DNA of 37,583 nucleotides from Rhodopirellula sp. GTDB taxonomy: Bacteria > Planctomycetota > Planctomycetia > Pirellulales > Pirellulaceae. The stretch lies in the NCBI GenBank assembly GCA_002690925.1, contig NZGD01000128.1:1-37583 (forward strand), read 5' to 3'. The position numbers were made by a program, and so were the translations under genes. A model generated the notes under the pieces. The model was not told the DNA's origin. It searched no databases and saw only the letters and a list, made by a program, of their open reading frames with translations. This document shows, in pieces, positions 25,230 through 34,037 of this stretch (position 1 is the stretch's first letter; each line of letters starts with the position of its first letter).

Positions 25230-28200
25230 TTCGACTCAACCAGACATTTCACTTGTGTATCGGCTCGCGGGATTCCCAGATTATGTCTCAAATGTACCGT
25301 CAACTTGCCAATGTTGGATGGTTCGCCAGATTGACTGTTTGCCTGTTTTTGTCCGGGTCCGTGACGGCAATGTCAGAGGATGGTCCCAGTGTGGAGCAGC
25401 TTGAGTTTTTCGAGTCGAGGGTTCGGCCTATTTTTGTAGAGCATTGCTACGAATGTCATTCCGAAGATGCGGATGAAGTAGAAGCAGAGTTGTTACTTGA
25501 TTCGAAATGGGGATGGATGACGGGTGGGGATTCTGGCCCAGCAATCATTCCCGGTAACTTGGATGAGAGTCTTGTGATCGATGCTGTTCGTTATCAGGAG
25601 GATAAAGTTACGGCAATGCCTCCACGATCAAAGTTGTCGGACAAGGACATTGCAATTTTGGAAAAGTGGGTCCAAATGGGCGCGCCAGATCCTCGTACCG
25701 AAAAGAAATCTGCAAAACCCTCCGCAAATGGATTCAACCTTGCTCAGCGTTATCGTGAGCATTGGAGCTGGCGGCCCATTGCCAAGCCTGAGTTGCCTTG
25801 GGTCGAAAACAACAAGTGGCCGAATGCCGGTTTGGACCGATTTGTTCTTCAGAAAATCGAAGCTGCGGGCTTGAAGCCCGCGCCCGAGACAGATCGCAGG
25901 ACTTGGCTCAGGCGTGTCTATTTTGACTTGATCGGTTTACCGCCAACACTTGAGCAGATTGCTGGCTTTCTAGAAGATGAGAGCGAGAACGCATACGAAA
26001 CGGTTGTCGACCAATTGTTGCAGTCACCGCATCTGGGGGAAAAATGGGCGAGGCACTGGATGGACCTCGTACGCTATGCTGAAACCTACGGACATGAGTT
26101 TGATTACCCTCTGCGGCACGCTCATGAGTATCGAGATTACTTGATTCGCGCGTTCAATGTTGATGTGCCCTTCGATCAGTTCATTCGTGAACACGTTGCC
26201 GGAGACCTGCTGCTGGAGCCTAGGCAGAATCCAGAAGAAGGCTGGAATGAATCGATCATTGGCACTGGGTTCTGGTATCTCCATGAGGCCACACATGCAC
26301 CCACGGATGTGCTTGGTAATGAAGCAGATATTATGGACAATCAGATCGATGTTTTCGGAAAAGCTTTTCTCGGTCTGACCATCGCGTGTGCGCGTTGTCA
26401 CGATCATAAATTTGACGCGATCACGACAGCTGACTATTACGCCTTGAGTGCGTATTTGCAAAGTAGCTGCAGGCAGGAGTATCCGTTAGACCCGTCTGGG
26501 AAACGTCTTGAGGCGACGCAGGCAATTCATCGCCTGCGGCAGTCTGCAGCGAACGACTTGAAGTCGGTTGATCGGTTGAGTGAGAAAGGCAAGCGTTCAG
26601 GGGACTATTATCGGGTGGCAATGCGTGCCCTGGCTGATGCCAAGTCGGATGTAGTCTCTGATGTGTTAATGCAGAAATCTGCAGAAGCGGAGGGACTTGA
26701 TGCGTCGCGTCTGCAACGTTGGGTTGAAAAGCATGAGGTAATCAAGAACGAGTTGACAGATGTTGGTTATGACCTGGAAAACCAAAATGTGTTGGTGGAT
26801 TTCAATGGGGGGGCATTTCCTGAGGGTTGGTCGACGTCCGGGCTCGCTTTTTTGCCCACAGGCTCGGGTTTGGGGTTCACTGCCGATGGTGAATTGCTGT
26901 CGCCTGATACGGTCGACAGTGGCATTGCTGGCAAGAAGCAGGTAGGCATCCTGCGATCGCCAACTTTCGAGATCACAACAGATCGCATTCATGTGTTGAT
27001 GAAGGCGTCACCCAATGCTGCGGTGCGTATTGTGATTGATAACTTTCAAATGGCAGAGTTTAATGCCTTGCTGTTCCGCGGCACTTTCTTGAATAACAAG
27101 GGAACCGACACTCAGGGGAAGTGGGAATGGAAGAGTCTGGCAGGTGACTTGAGAAAGTACAGAGGTCACAAAGGCTATCTGGAATTCATTGATCCCGGCG
27201 ATGCAACGATTGCGATCGATAAGGTTGTTTTTTCAGATGGTGGCCCACCTGGGAAGCGACGAGCTGATCAATCGAAATTCAGTGCTGAGACGCTCGATGA
27301 CTTGCACGATCAAGCATTGTTGGACCTGAAGTCGGGTAAATCAAATCGACTGCTTTCTGCCTTGTTGCAGCATCAGATTTTAAGCGTCGCAGAGCTTAGC
27401 CCATCCGCAGCAGCAAGCCTGAGCGAGGCGGGTAAGTTGGCTGAGAGCATGCCGCAGGTTCGCCGCGTAATAGCGATGGCGCAAGGGACGCCGGAAGATG
27501 CGCACGTCTATATTCGAGGCAGTCATCAAAACCCCGGAGAATCCGTTCCTGCGAGGTTCCTTGAGGTGTTGGGAGGACAAGCGGTGACGCGATTGGAGTT
27601 GGCTGATCGAGTAGCGACGATTGAGAATCCTCTGACTGCCAGAGTTGTTGTGAACCGTGTCTGGCATCATCTGTTCGGCTTGGGAATCGTGCCTACCGTG
27701 GATGATTTTGGTCCGCAGGGATTGCCACCCAGTCATCCTGAATTATTGGATTGGCTGGCGACAGACTTTGTCGAGAGCGGTTGGTCACTCAAACATTTGA
27801 TGAAACAGATGGTTTTGTCCAGTACCTATCGGCAGTCCAGTGTTGCAAATGCCGAAGTGAGTGAAAAACTGCTTGCCAGTGTCGATCCAACCAACACCTT
27901 GCTTCATCGCATGCGGGTGCGGAGGTTGTCAGGTGAAGCAATTCGGGATGCTGTTCTTGTAGCATCAGGGCGTTTGCAACCGAAGCCATTTGGCCCGAGT
28001 GTTGCTACACACCGAACGCCGTTCATGACGGGGCGTGGAGCGAGGCCAAGTGGTCCCTTGGACGGTAATGGTAGACGCAGCGTTTACTTGTCCGTCTATC
28101 GCAACTTTCTTAATCCATTCATGTTGACCTTTGACATGCCGAGTCCCTTCGGTCCGCAGGGGCGGCGAAGTAATTCCAATGTCCCTGCTCAGGCTCTGGC

Positions 28201-28462
28201 ATTGATGAATGATCCGTTCATCATCGGCCAGGCTGGGATCATTGCTGATCAGAGTCTTGCAGTGCCTGATCAAACCAGAGAGCAGCGAATAGCACTCATG
28301 GTTGAACGGATTCACGGCTTTGTGCCTACTGAACAGCAAACCCTGCAGTTGCAGCAATTTCTTGATGTTCAGGCAAAGGCATACGGAAAAGATGACAAGA
28401 GGGTTTGGGCCGATCTCGCTCATTCGCTGCTTAACATGAAGGCGTTTTACTTCCTCCAGTAG
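25226..28462 (+). CDS. PSCyt1-PSCyt2-PSD1 cytochrome-like protein, first copy
   Basis: This 1078-residue planctomycete protein follows DUF1501. An N-terminal hydrophobic stretch (about 31-48) is probably a signal. PSCyt1 (about 60-165) carries the heme-binding motif CYECH (74-78). PSCyt2/DUF1549 follows (about 195-440) and holds a second CxxCH, CARCH (about 388-392). PSD1/DUF1553 occupies about 800-1065 (TARVVVNRVWHHLFG near the start). Between them is an unusual stretch (about 520-680, near VLVDFNGGAFPEGW) with jelly-roll-like beta character, possibly a carbohydrate-binding module. The ATG overlaps the DUF1501 stop by 4 bases, with GAGGTG upstream. Two hemes are predicted if both motifs are used. 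Function is unknown; electron transfer linked to breakdown of envelope or algal polymers is a common suggestion. Confidence 0.9.
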   Translation: MIRLNQTFHLCIGSRDSQIMSQMYRQLANVGWFARLTVCLFLSGSVTAMSEDGPSVEQLEFFESRVRPIFVEHCYECHSEDADEVEAELLLDSKWGWMTGGDSGPAIIPGNLDESLVIDAVRYQEDKVTAMPPRSKLSDKDIAILEKWVQMGAPDPRTEKKSAKPSANGFNLAQRYREHWSWRPIAKPELPWVENNKWPNAGLDRFVLQKIEAAGLKPAPETDRRTWLRRVYFDLIGLPPTLEQIAGFLEDESENAYETVVDQLLQSPHLGEKWARHWMDLVRYAETYGHEFDYPLRHAHEYRDYLIRAFNVDVPFDQFIREHVAGDLLLEPRQNPEEGWNESIIGTGFWYLHEATHAPTDVLGNEADIMDNQIDVFGKAFLGLTIACARCHDHKFDAITTADYYALSAYLQSSCRQEYPLDPSGKRLEATQAIHRLRQSAANDLKSVDRLSEKGKRSGDYYRVAMRALADAKSDVVSDVLMQKSAEAEGLDASRLQRWVEKHEVIKNELTDVGYDLENQNVLVDFNGGAFPEGWSTSGLAFLPTGSGLGFTADGELLSPDTVDSGIAGKKQVGILRSPTFEITTDRIHVLMKASPNAAVRIVIDNFQMAEFNALLFRGTFLNNKGTDTQGKWEWKSLAGDLRKYRGHKGYLEFIDPGDATIAIDKVVFSDGGPPGKRRADQSKFSAETLDDLHDQALLDLKSGKSNRLLSALLQHQILSVAELSPSAAASLSEAGKLAESMPQVRRVIAMAQGTPEDAHVYIRGSHQNPGESVPARFLEVLGGQAVTRLELADRVATIENPLTARVVVNRVWHHLFGLGIVPTVDDFGPQGLPPSHPELLDWLATDFVESGWSLKHLMKQMVLSSTYRQSSVANAEVSEKLLASVDPTNTLLHRMRVRRLSGEAIRDAVLVASGRLQPKPFGPSVATHRTPFMTGRGARPSGPLDGNGRRSVYLSVYRNFLNPFMLTFDMPSPFGPQGRRSNSNVPAQALALMNDPFIIGQAGIIADQSLAVPDQTREQRIALMVERIHGFVPTEQQTLQLQQFLDVQAKAYGKDDKRVWADLAHSLLNMKAFYFLQ

Positions 28463-28497
28463 TAGTCCTGAACATGGCTTCAAAGCAGTTTTAGACG

Positions 28498-31362
28498 ATG
28501 CAGAATTCTCCATTCATAATTATTTTTGTTCTCATCGTGCAGTGCTTGACGCTGCCGAAGGCTGATTGTGTATACGCGGAGGATGCGTCCATTGAGTTTT
28601 TTGAAAAAAATATTCGGCCCGCTCTGGTCAAGCACTGTATCCGCTGTCACGGGCCAGAAAAGGTTCAAGGTGGACTACGTCTCGATAGTCGCGAGGCTTG
28701 GCAGGCAGGTGGGGATTCAGGTGCTGCCATCGTTCCCGGAGACGATCAAAGTCTGCTCTTGAAGGCGGTCGGGTATGAAGATATCAGTCTTGAGATGCCG
28801 CCGCGTGGCAAACTGCCAAAGAAGACGATTGAACACTTTCAAAAGTGGATCCGTGATGGCGCGTTTGACCCGCGGGTAAATGATGACATGGCAGGCACAA
28901 CAGAGCCTGGTGCCCCGTCGATTGCGGAGGGGAAAAATTTCTGGGCTTTTCAGCCAGTCAAGCAGCCAGTCGTTCCGGATACCTTGGACGCCACATGGTC
29001 GAAGAATGATGTTGATCGCTTCGTGTTGGCGGAGCTCGAAAAAGTGGGGATCCAACCTGCCGGTGATGCTACAAAACAAAACTTGCTGCGTCGTTTGACG
29101 TACGATCTCACAGGTCTGCCTCCGACCACTGCTCAGATTGAGCGGTTTCTGGCGGATGAATCTGATGATGCAATCGACAAGCTCATTGACCGCCTGTTGC
29201 AGTCAGGGCATTTTGGTGAGCGTTGGGGAAGGCATTGGCTGGATGTTGTTCGGTTCGCAGAATCAAGCGGCGGTGGACGCACACTCCTGTTCCCTGATGC
29301 GTGGCGGTATCGGGATTATGTGATTGATGCATTCAATCAGGATATGCCATTCGATCAGTTTCTGAAGGAGCAAATTGCGGGGGACTTACTCTCATCAAAA
29401 AGCAGGCTCGATCGTGAGCGTAAATTGGTTGCCACGGGATTTTTGATGTTGGGACCAACTAACTACGAGATGCAGGACAAGGATATCCTTGAAATGGATG
29501 TTGTGGATGAGCAATTGGACACGATGGGCAAAGCAATGTTGGGCATGACTATCGGATGCGCAAGGTGTCATGATCACAAGTTTGATCCGATTCCAACACG
29601 GGACTACTACGCTCTGGCTGGGATTCTAAAGAGCACGCACTCGATGAATCACTCGAATGTATCTGCTTGGAATACCGTCGAGTTGCCACTGTCTCCAGGA
29701 GATGAGGCAGTGTTTCTGGCCAGTGCCCAGAAAGTAAAAGCGGCTGAAACACAACTCGCAGCTGCCACCCGTACTTGGAAGCGAATGACGGGTAAAGCTG
29801 GTGGGGCATCAGTCGATCCCAAATCTCTATCTGGTGTGGTTGTTGATAGTGTTGACGCAGATGTTATCGGGGCTTGGAAAAAATCGACTTCCGTGCAGCG
29901 GTATGTTGGGGCTGACTACACTCACGATGAACAGATGGACAAAGGGGCAAAGTCGGTCATTTATCGGCCGAAGCTTGCTGAGTCTGGAAGTTATGAAGTA
30001 TTTGCTACCTATTCACCGGGTACTAACCGTGCGAAAAGGGTCCCCTACCGAATAAAACACGCTGGTGGTGAAACCGTTGTTCACCTGAATCAAAAAAACA
30101 AACCATCGATTGATGCACTGATGGAGCCGTTGGGGACATTCGAATTTGATCATGAGAGTGAATCGACTGTGGTGCTTGTGACAGAAGGAACTGATGACGG
30201 TGTGGTCATTGCGGATGCGATCATTTGGAGATTGGTTTCGGGTGCATCAGAGAAGGAGCTTGCAAGCAAGGAACAGAGTGCGGCGGATGTGGCACGGCAG
30301 CAGGAAGCCGCTGCAGCAAAGGCAGAAGTTGATCGATTGGCGAAGGAATTGAAGTCGCTAAGGCAGGCGACGCCCAAGCGGCAAGTCGCGATGGCACCAC
30401 GTGATGCTGATTCGCCCACTGATATTCACGTGGCGATTCGCGGGATGACTCATCAAAAAGGTGATTTGGTACCACGTGGTGTGTTGCAGGTGGCCGCTTG
30501 GGAGGGTTTGGCGTCTGTTGAAACGGAAGCAAGTGGACGTGTGCAGCTGGCCGATTGGATTGCCCATGAGAAAAATCCGCTGACGGCTCGCGTGATCGCG
30601 AATCGTGTTTGGTACTGGACCATGGGAAGGGGAATCGTGGCCAGCGTTGACAATTTTGGTAGCACTGGCGATGCCCCGACACACCCTGAACTTCTTGATT
30701 ACCTCGCTTTCTCCTTGGTCCAAAATGGTTGGTCGATTAAGAAGCTCATACGCGAGGTTGTCAGTTCCAGGGCTTATCAATTGAGCACACGAGTTGGGGA
30801 GCAAGACCAGCAGTTAGATGCGGACAACCAGTTTTATGGGCGTCGTATCGTGAAGCGTCTTCGGGCTGAGGATATCCGCGATTCGATGCTGATGGCGTCG
30901 GGTAATCTAGATCTGACAATGGGTGGTTCAACGATCAAAAAAGGCACTTCAAGTGAGTATGGATACAAGTTTGAAGGACGTCGCCGCAGTGTCTACGTAC
31001 CGGTGTTTCGGAATCGACTTCCTGAGATATTTGAGGTCTTTGACTTTGCTGATCCGAACATCCAAGGTGGTTCACGTATGGCCAGCAATGTGGCATCACA
31101 GGCTCTACTGTTGATGAATCAGCCTTTTGTCATGGAACAGGCGGTCGATGCAGCCAAACGCCTTGTTGGACAGCATTCAGGTGAACCGCATGAAATGTTG
31201 CGCCGAGCGTATCGAGAGGTCTTGGGGCGTGAGCCGCTTGAGCAGGAGCGGCAGGTAATGATGGATTTGCTGGCGGTGGACAATCCGCAGGAAATACATT
31301 CTCAGTGGGCAATGATCTATCGATTGCTATTTCAGTGTATCGATTTTCGGTATCTGAATTGA
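28498..31362 (+). CDS. PSCyt1-PSCyt2-PSD1 protein with golvesin-like insert, second copy
   Basis: This 954-residue paralogue of the preceding gene starts with a signal peptide (about 1-27). PSCyt1 holds CIRCH (47-51), and PSCyt2/DUF1549 holds CARCH (about 354-358). PSD1/DUF1553 is C-terminal (about 680-945, TARVIANRVWYWTMG near the start). Its central insert (about 460-580) differs from that of the first copy: VGADYTHDEQMDKG, a YEVFATYSPGTNRAKRVPY segment and GVVIADAIIW match the golvesin C-terminal/xanthan-lyase CBM-like pattern, a beta domain thought to bind carbohydrate. A coiled-coil-like stretch follows (about 585-620). It lies 35 bases after the first copy and 21 bases before the second DUF1501 gene. 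I see only a weak ribosome-binding site. Confidence 0.9.
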   Translation: MQNSPFIIIFVLIVQCLTLPKADCVYAEDASIEFFEKNIRPALVKHCIRCHGPEKVQGGLRLDSREAWQAGGDSGAAIVPGDDQSLLLKAVGYEDISLEMPPRGKLPKKTIEHFQKWIRDGAFDPRVNDDMAGTTEPGAPSIAEGKNFWAFQPVKQPVVPDTLDATWSKNDVDRFVLAELEKVGIQPAGDATKQNLLRRLTYDLTGLPPTTAQIERFLADESDDAIDKLIDRLLQSGHFGERWGRHWLDVVRFAESSGGGRTLLFPDAWRYRDYVIDAFNQDMPFDQFLKEQIAGDLLSSKSRLDRERKLVATGFLMLGPTNYEMQDKDILEMDVVDEQLDTMGKAMLGMTIGCARCHDHKFDPIPTRDYYALAGILKSTHSMNHSNVSAWNTVELPLSPGDEAVFLASAQKVKAAETQLAAATRTWKRMTGKAGGASVDPKSLSGVVVDSVDADVIGAWKKSTSVQRYVGADYTHDEQMDKGAKSVIYRPKLAESGSYEVFATYSPGTNRAKRVPYRIKHAGGETVVHLNQKNKPSIDALMEPLGTFEFDHESESTVVLVTEGTDDGVVIADAIIWRLVSGASEKELASKEQSAADVARQQEAAAAKAEVDRLAKELKSLRQATPKRQVAMAPRDADSPTDIHVAIRGMTHQKGDLVPRGVLQVAAWEGLASVETEASGRVQLADWIAHEKNPLTARVIANRVWYWTMGRGIVASVDNFGSTGDAPTHPELLDYLAFSLVQNGWSIKKLIREVVSSRAYQLSTRVGEQDQQLDADNQFYGRRIVKRLRAEDIRDSMLMASGNLDLTMGGSTIKKGTSSEYGYKFEGRRRSVYVPVFRNRLPEIFEVFDFADPNIQGGSRMASNVASQALLLMNQPFVMEQAVDAAKRLVGQHSGEPHEMLRRAYREVLGREPLEQERQVMMDLLAVDNPQEIHSQWAMIYRLLFQCIDFRYLN

Positions 31363-31383
31363 CAGTTTAAATAGGGTGAACGC

Positions 31384-32799
31384 ATGAGATCGAATCGACG
31401 AAATCTTTTGAAGTCAACGGCATGTGGTTTTGGGTATTTGGCGGCAGCGTCAATGGCTCAACGCGAGGTGAGTGCGGGAAGTCGAAATCCACTTTCGGCC
31501 AAACCTGTTCATTTTCCTGCGCGTGCAAAACGCGTGATTTTTGTATTCATGCAAGGCGGACCCAGCCATGTTGATACCTTCGACTACAAACCATTGCTGG
31601 AAAAACATGACGGTGAGGACCGGACGTTTGACGATGCTCGGGTTCTCGCCAAAACCAAGACGATTACCAAGCACCGTGTGTTCAAATCTCCGTGGAAGTT
31701 CAAACAGTATGGTGAATGTGGTCAGCACGTATCGGAGCTCTTTCCGAACATTGCGCAGCACGTTGATGATCTGTGCTTTCTGAAGGGAATGCACACTGAT
31801 GGTGTTGCGCATGGACCAGCTACCTTGTTTCTGCATACGGGATCAATCAACTTTGTCCGGCCATCAGTGGGGGCATGGGTGCAGTACGGTCTTGGAAGTG
31901 AAAGTGAAAATCTTCCCGGCTTTGTGACACTGCAGCCATCCATGGGAAATGGCGGTCCACGAAACTATGGAAATGCATTTCTACCCGCGATTTACCAGGG
32001 AACTCCCGTTGGCCGCGCGGGGGTGGCAACCACGGAGGCTAGAATCAGGAATCTGGCCAACCCGAATTTGAAGTCAGATGAGCAATCGAGGCAATTCGAG
32101 GCTTTGCGAAGAATCAACGCCATCCAGAAGAATGCGCATGCCGGCGATACAGAAATGGATGCTGTGATCAACTCATACGAGCTGGCTTGGAAAATGCAGC
32201 GGTCGGTGCCCGATATTTTGGATCTTTCTGCGGAGCCTGAGCATGTTCAGAAGATGTACGGAATCGGCGAAAAGGAGACTGACGATTTTGGTCGACAGTG
32301 TTTGATGGCGCGGCGTCTTTCCGAAGCCGGAGTGCGGTACATACAGGTCAATTATGGTGATAACACCAATAATCCCCGTTGGGATCAGCATTCGAACCTC
32401 GAGAAACACGCTGATCATGCACTGAAAGTCGATAAGCCGATTGCCGGCTTGTTAGCTGACTTGAAGCAGCGGGGACTGCTCGAGGACACGTTGGTTTGGT
32501 GGGGAGGTGAGTTTGGTAGAACGCCGTATGCTCAGGCAAATGGCACAGGACGCGATCACAATCCATACGGATTCACTTCCTTTGTGGCAGGGGGTGGCGT
32601 TAAGGCGGGATTCTCCTACGGTGAAACCGACGACTTTGGACATCATGCAATTCAAGAAAAGATTCACATGCACGATTGGCATGCGACCTTACTGCACCTG
32701 TTGGGACTTGACCACGAAAAGCTGACCTTCAAATACAGCGGTCGAGAATTTCGGCTCACCGATGTGCATGGTGAGGTCATTAAGGATATTTTTGCGTGA
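31384..32799 (+). CDS. DUF1501 family exported protein, second copy
   Basis: This 471-residue protein is a paralogue of the one at 23784, sharing PSHVDTFDYKP (about 61-71), WDQHSN (about 333), GEFGRTPYAQ (about 376), GRDHNPYGF (about 391) and the C-terminal SGREFRLTDVHGEVIKDIF. The N-terminus SNRRNLLKSTACGFG is a twin-arginine-type signal for folded export. AGGGTG lies upstream of the ATG at good spacing. The gene follows its PSD1 partner, the reverse of the first pair where DUF1501 comes first. As in the other copy, the fold suggests a hydrolase-like or binding role on an unknown anionic substrate. Confidence 0.9.
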   Translation: MRSNRRNLLKSTACGFGYLAAASMAQREVSAGSRNPLSAKPVHFPARAKRVIFVFMQGGPSHVDTFDYKPLLEKHDGEDRTFDDARVLAKTKTITKHRVFKSPWKFKQYGECGQHVSELFPNIAQHVDDLCFLKGMHTDGVAHGPATLFLHTGSINFVRPSVGAWVQYGLGSESENLPGFVTLQPSMGNGGPRNYGNAFLPAIYQGTPVGRAGVATTEARIRNLANPNLKSDEQSRQFEALRRINAIQKNAHAGDTEMDAVINSYELAWKMQRSVPDILDLSAEPEHVQKMYGIGEKETDDFGRQCLMARRLSEAGVRYIQVNYGDNTNNPRWDQHSNLEKHADHALKVDKPIAGLLADLKQRGLLEDTLVWWGGEFGRTPYAQANGTGRDHNPYGFTSFVAGGGVKAGFSYGETDDFGHHAIQEKIHMHDWHATLLHLLGLDHEKLTFKYSGREFRLTDVHGEVIKDIFA

Positions 32800-32901
32800 T
32801 TTACATGTCTTGATACGGAGTGAATTTGTGTTTCGGTGGAATCTGAGTTTCCGGACTGATTTCATGAATGCAGATTTTTGCTCATTGATTACGAGGCACG
32901 G

Positions 32902-33987
32902 ATGGAAATTTCGATAAGACGAAGAATCCTATCGCTGTTGATTGCTGTGTTAATGTTGTGGGCGACTTTTGGTGCCAGCGGCCATTGTTGCGCTGAGACG
33001 CCGAACCCAGCGGGTCCTCCTGTCTTGTTGCAGATGATTCGTGATGATGCGGTACAGAAGGAATTACGACTCAATGACCAGCAAAAGACGAAGGTCCTAT
33101 CGGTTCTGCGGAGTGTGGATGGCCCTTGGTTTCGTAGTCGCAATTTGAAAGTGTCAGCGCGTGACCGAGAGATCAGCAAGCTTGTTGGGCTCTTGGATGC
33201 CCAGCTGCAAGGCTTTCTTACAGAATCGCAGCAACAGAGGTTGCTCCAACTGCGGTGCCAAGCACTAGGGACTCGTATGTTGTTACGGAGTGATGTTGTC
33301 TCGAAGCTTGAGCTTACCAAGCAGCAAGTTGAGACGCTGACTTCTGCTTTCCGCGAGACTGACAACGCGGTGAGTCAGCTGCCAAAGGCAGGGAGTAGCA
33401 ATGAGCAAAATGAGCTTAAGCAGCGGGAACTTGCCCTCGTCAAGGAAGAGTTGACAGAGGTTCAAGAACGCCGATTGAGTGACTTTACCGGTGCCGCTTT
33501 TGATTTTGGAACGGTTCGACGGACCTATCCACTTGCTCCCGAATTGTCTCTTGAGGATGCTCAATGGATTCAGGGTAAGCCAATCAAACTGAACGATTTA
33601 CAGGGTAAAGTGGTTGCCATCCACTTTTACGCATTCCAGTGCATCAATTGCCAAAGAAATCTTCCACATTACAACGCGTGGATGAATGATTATGCGGATC
33701 GCGATTTTGTCGTGATCGGGATTCAGACACCGGAGACGGCAGCTGAACGTAATCGGGATCAGGTGGCATCCGCTGCAAAACACGAGGGAATCAAGTATCC
33801 GGTCTTGTTCGATCTCGAGTCCGCCAATTGGAAAATCTGGAGCAATACCATGTGGCCGACCGTCTATTTAATTGATCGAAAAGGTTTTCTTCGGCGTTGG
33901 TGGCAGGGTGAACTGAATTGGCAGGGAGGCAATGGCGAGCAACAAATGCGTACGACGATTGAACAATTGTTGGCAGAGCCTCAGTGA
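32902..33987 (+). CDS. Exported redoxin (thioredoxin-fold) protein
   Basis: This 361-residue protein has a signal peptide (about 1-31; it ends near SGHCCAETP). An N-terminal helical region (about 40-200) has LNDQQKTKVL and LTKQQVETL segments that recall Spy/LTXXQ-like planctomycete helices. A C-terminal AhpC/TlpA-type thioredoxin domain (about 205-360) has the redox motif CINC (247-250) and the cis-proline segment WPT (318-320). I chose the ATG at 32902 because GAGG precedes it by five bases and the signal peptide then starts at once; a TTG 24 bases upstream is in frame. It follows the DUF1501/PSD1 set by about 100 bases. It could keep cysteines of the neighbouring CxxCH proteins reduced for heme attachment, like CcmG/ResA; this is inference. 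Confidence 0.8.
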   Translation: MEISIRRRILSLLIAVLMLWATFGASGHCCAETPNPAGPPVLLQMIRDDAVQKELRLNDQQKTKVLSVLRSVDGPWFRSRNLKVSARDREISKLVGLLDAQLQGFLTESQQQRLLQLRCQALGTRMLLRSDVVSKLELTKQQVETLTSAFRETDNAVSQLPKAGSSNEQNELKQRELALVKEELTEVQERRLSDFTGAAFDFGTVRRTYPLAPELSLEDAQWIQGKPIKLNDLQGKVVAIHFYAFQCINCQRNLPHYNAWMNDYADRDFVVIGIQTPETAAERNRDQVASAAKHEGIKYPVLFDLESANWKIWSNTMWPTVYLIDRKGFLRRWWQGELNWQGGNGEQQMRTTIEQLLAEPQ

Positions 33988-34037
33988 TAGGCAGATCTGG
34001 TTTCCTTGCCACTAAACGTTGCCGTTCAAGATTCAGT

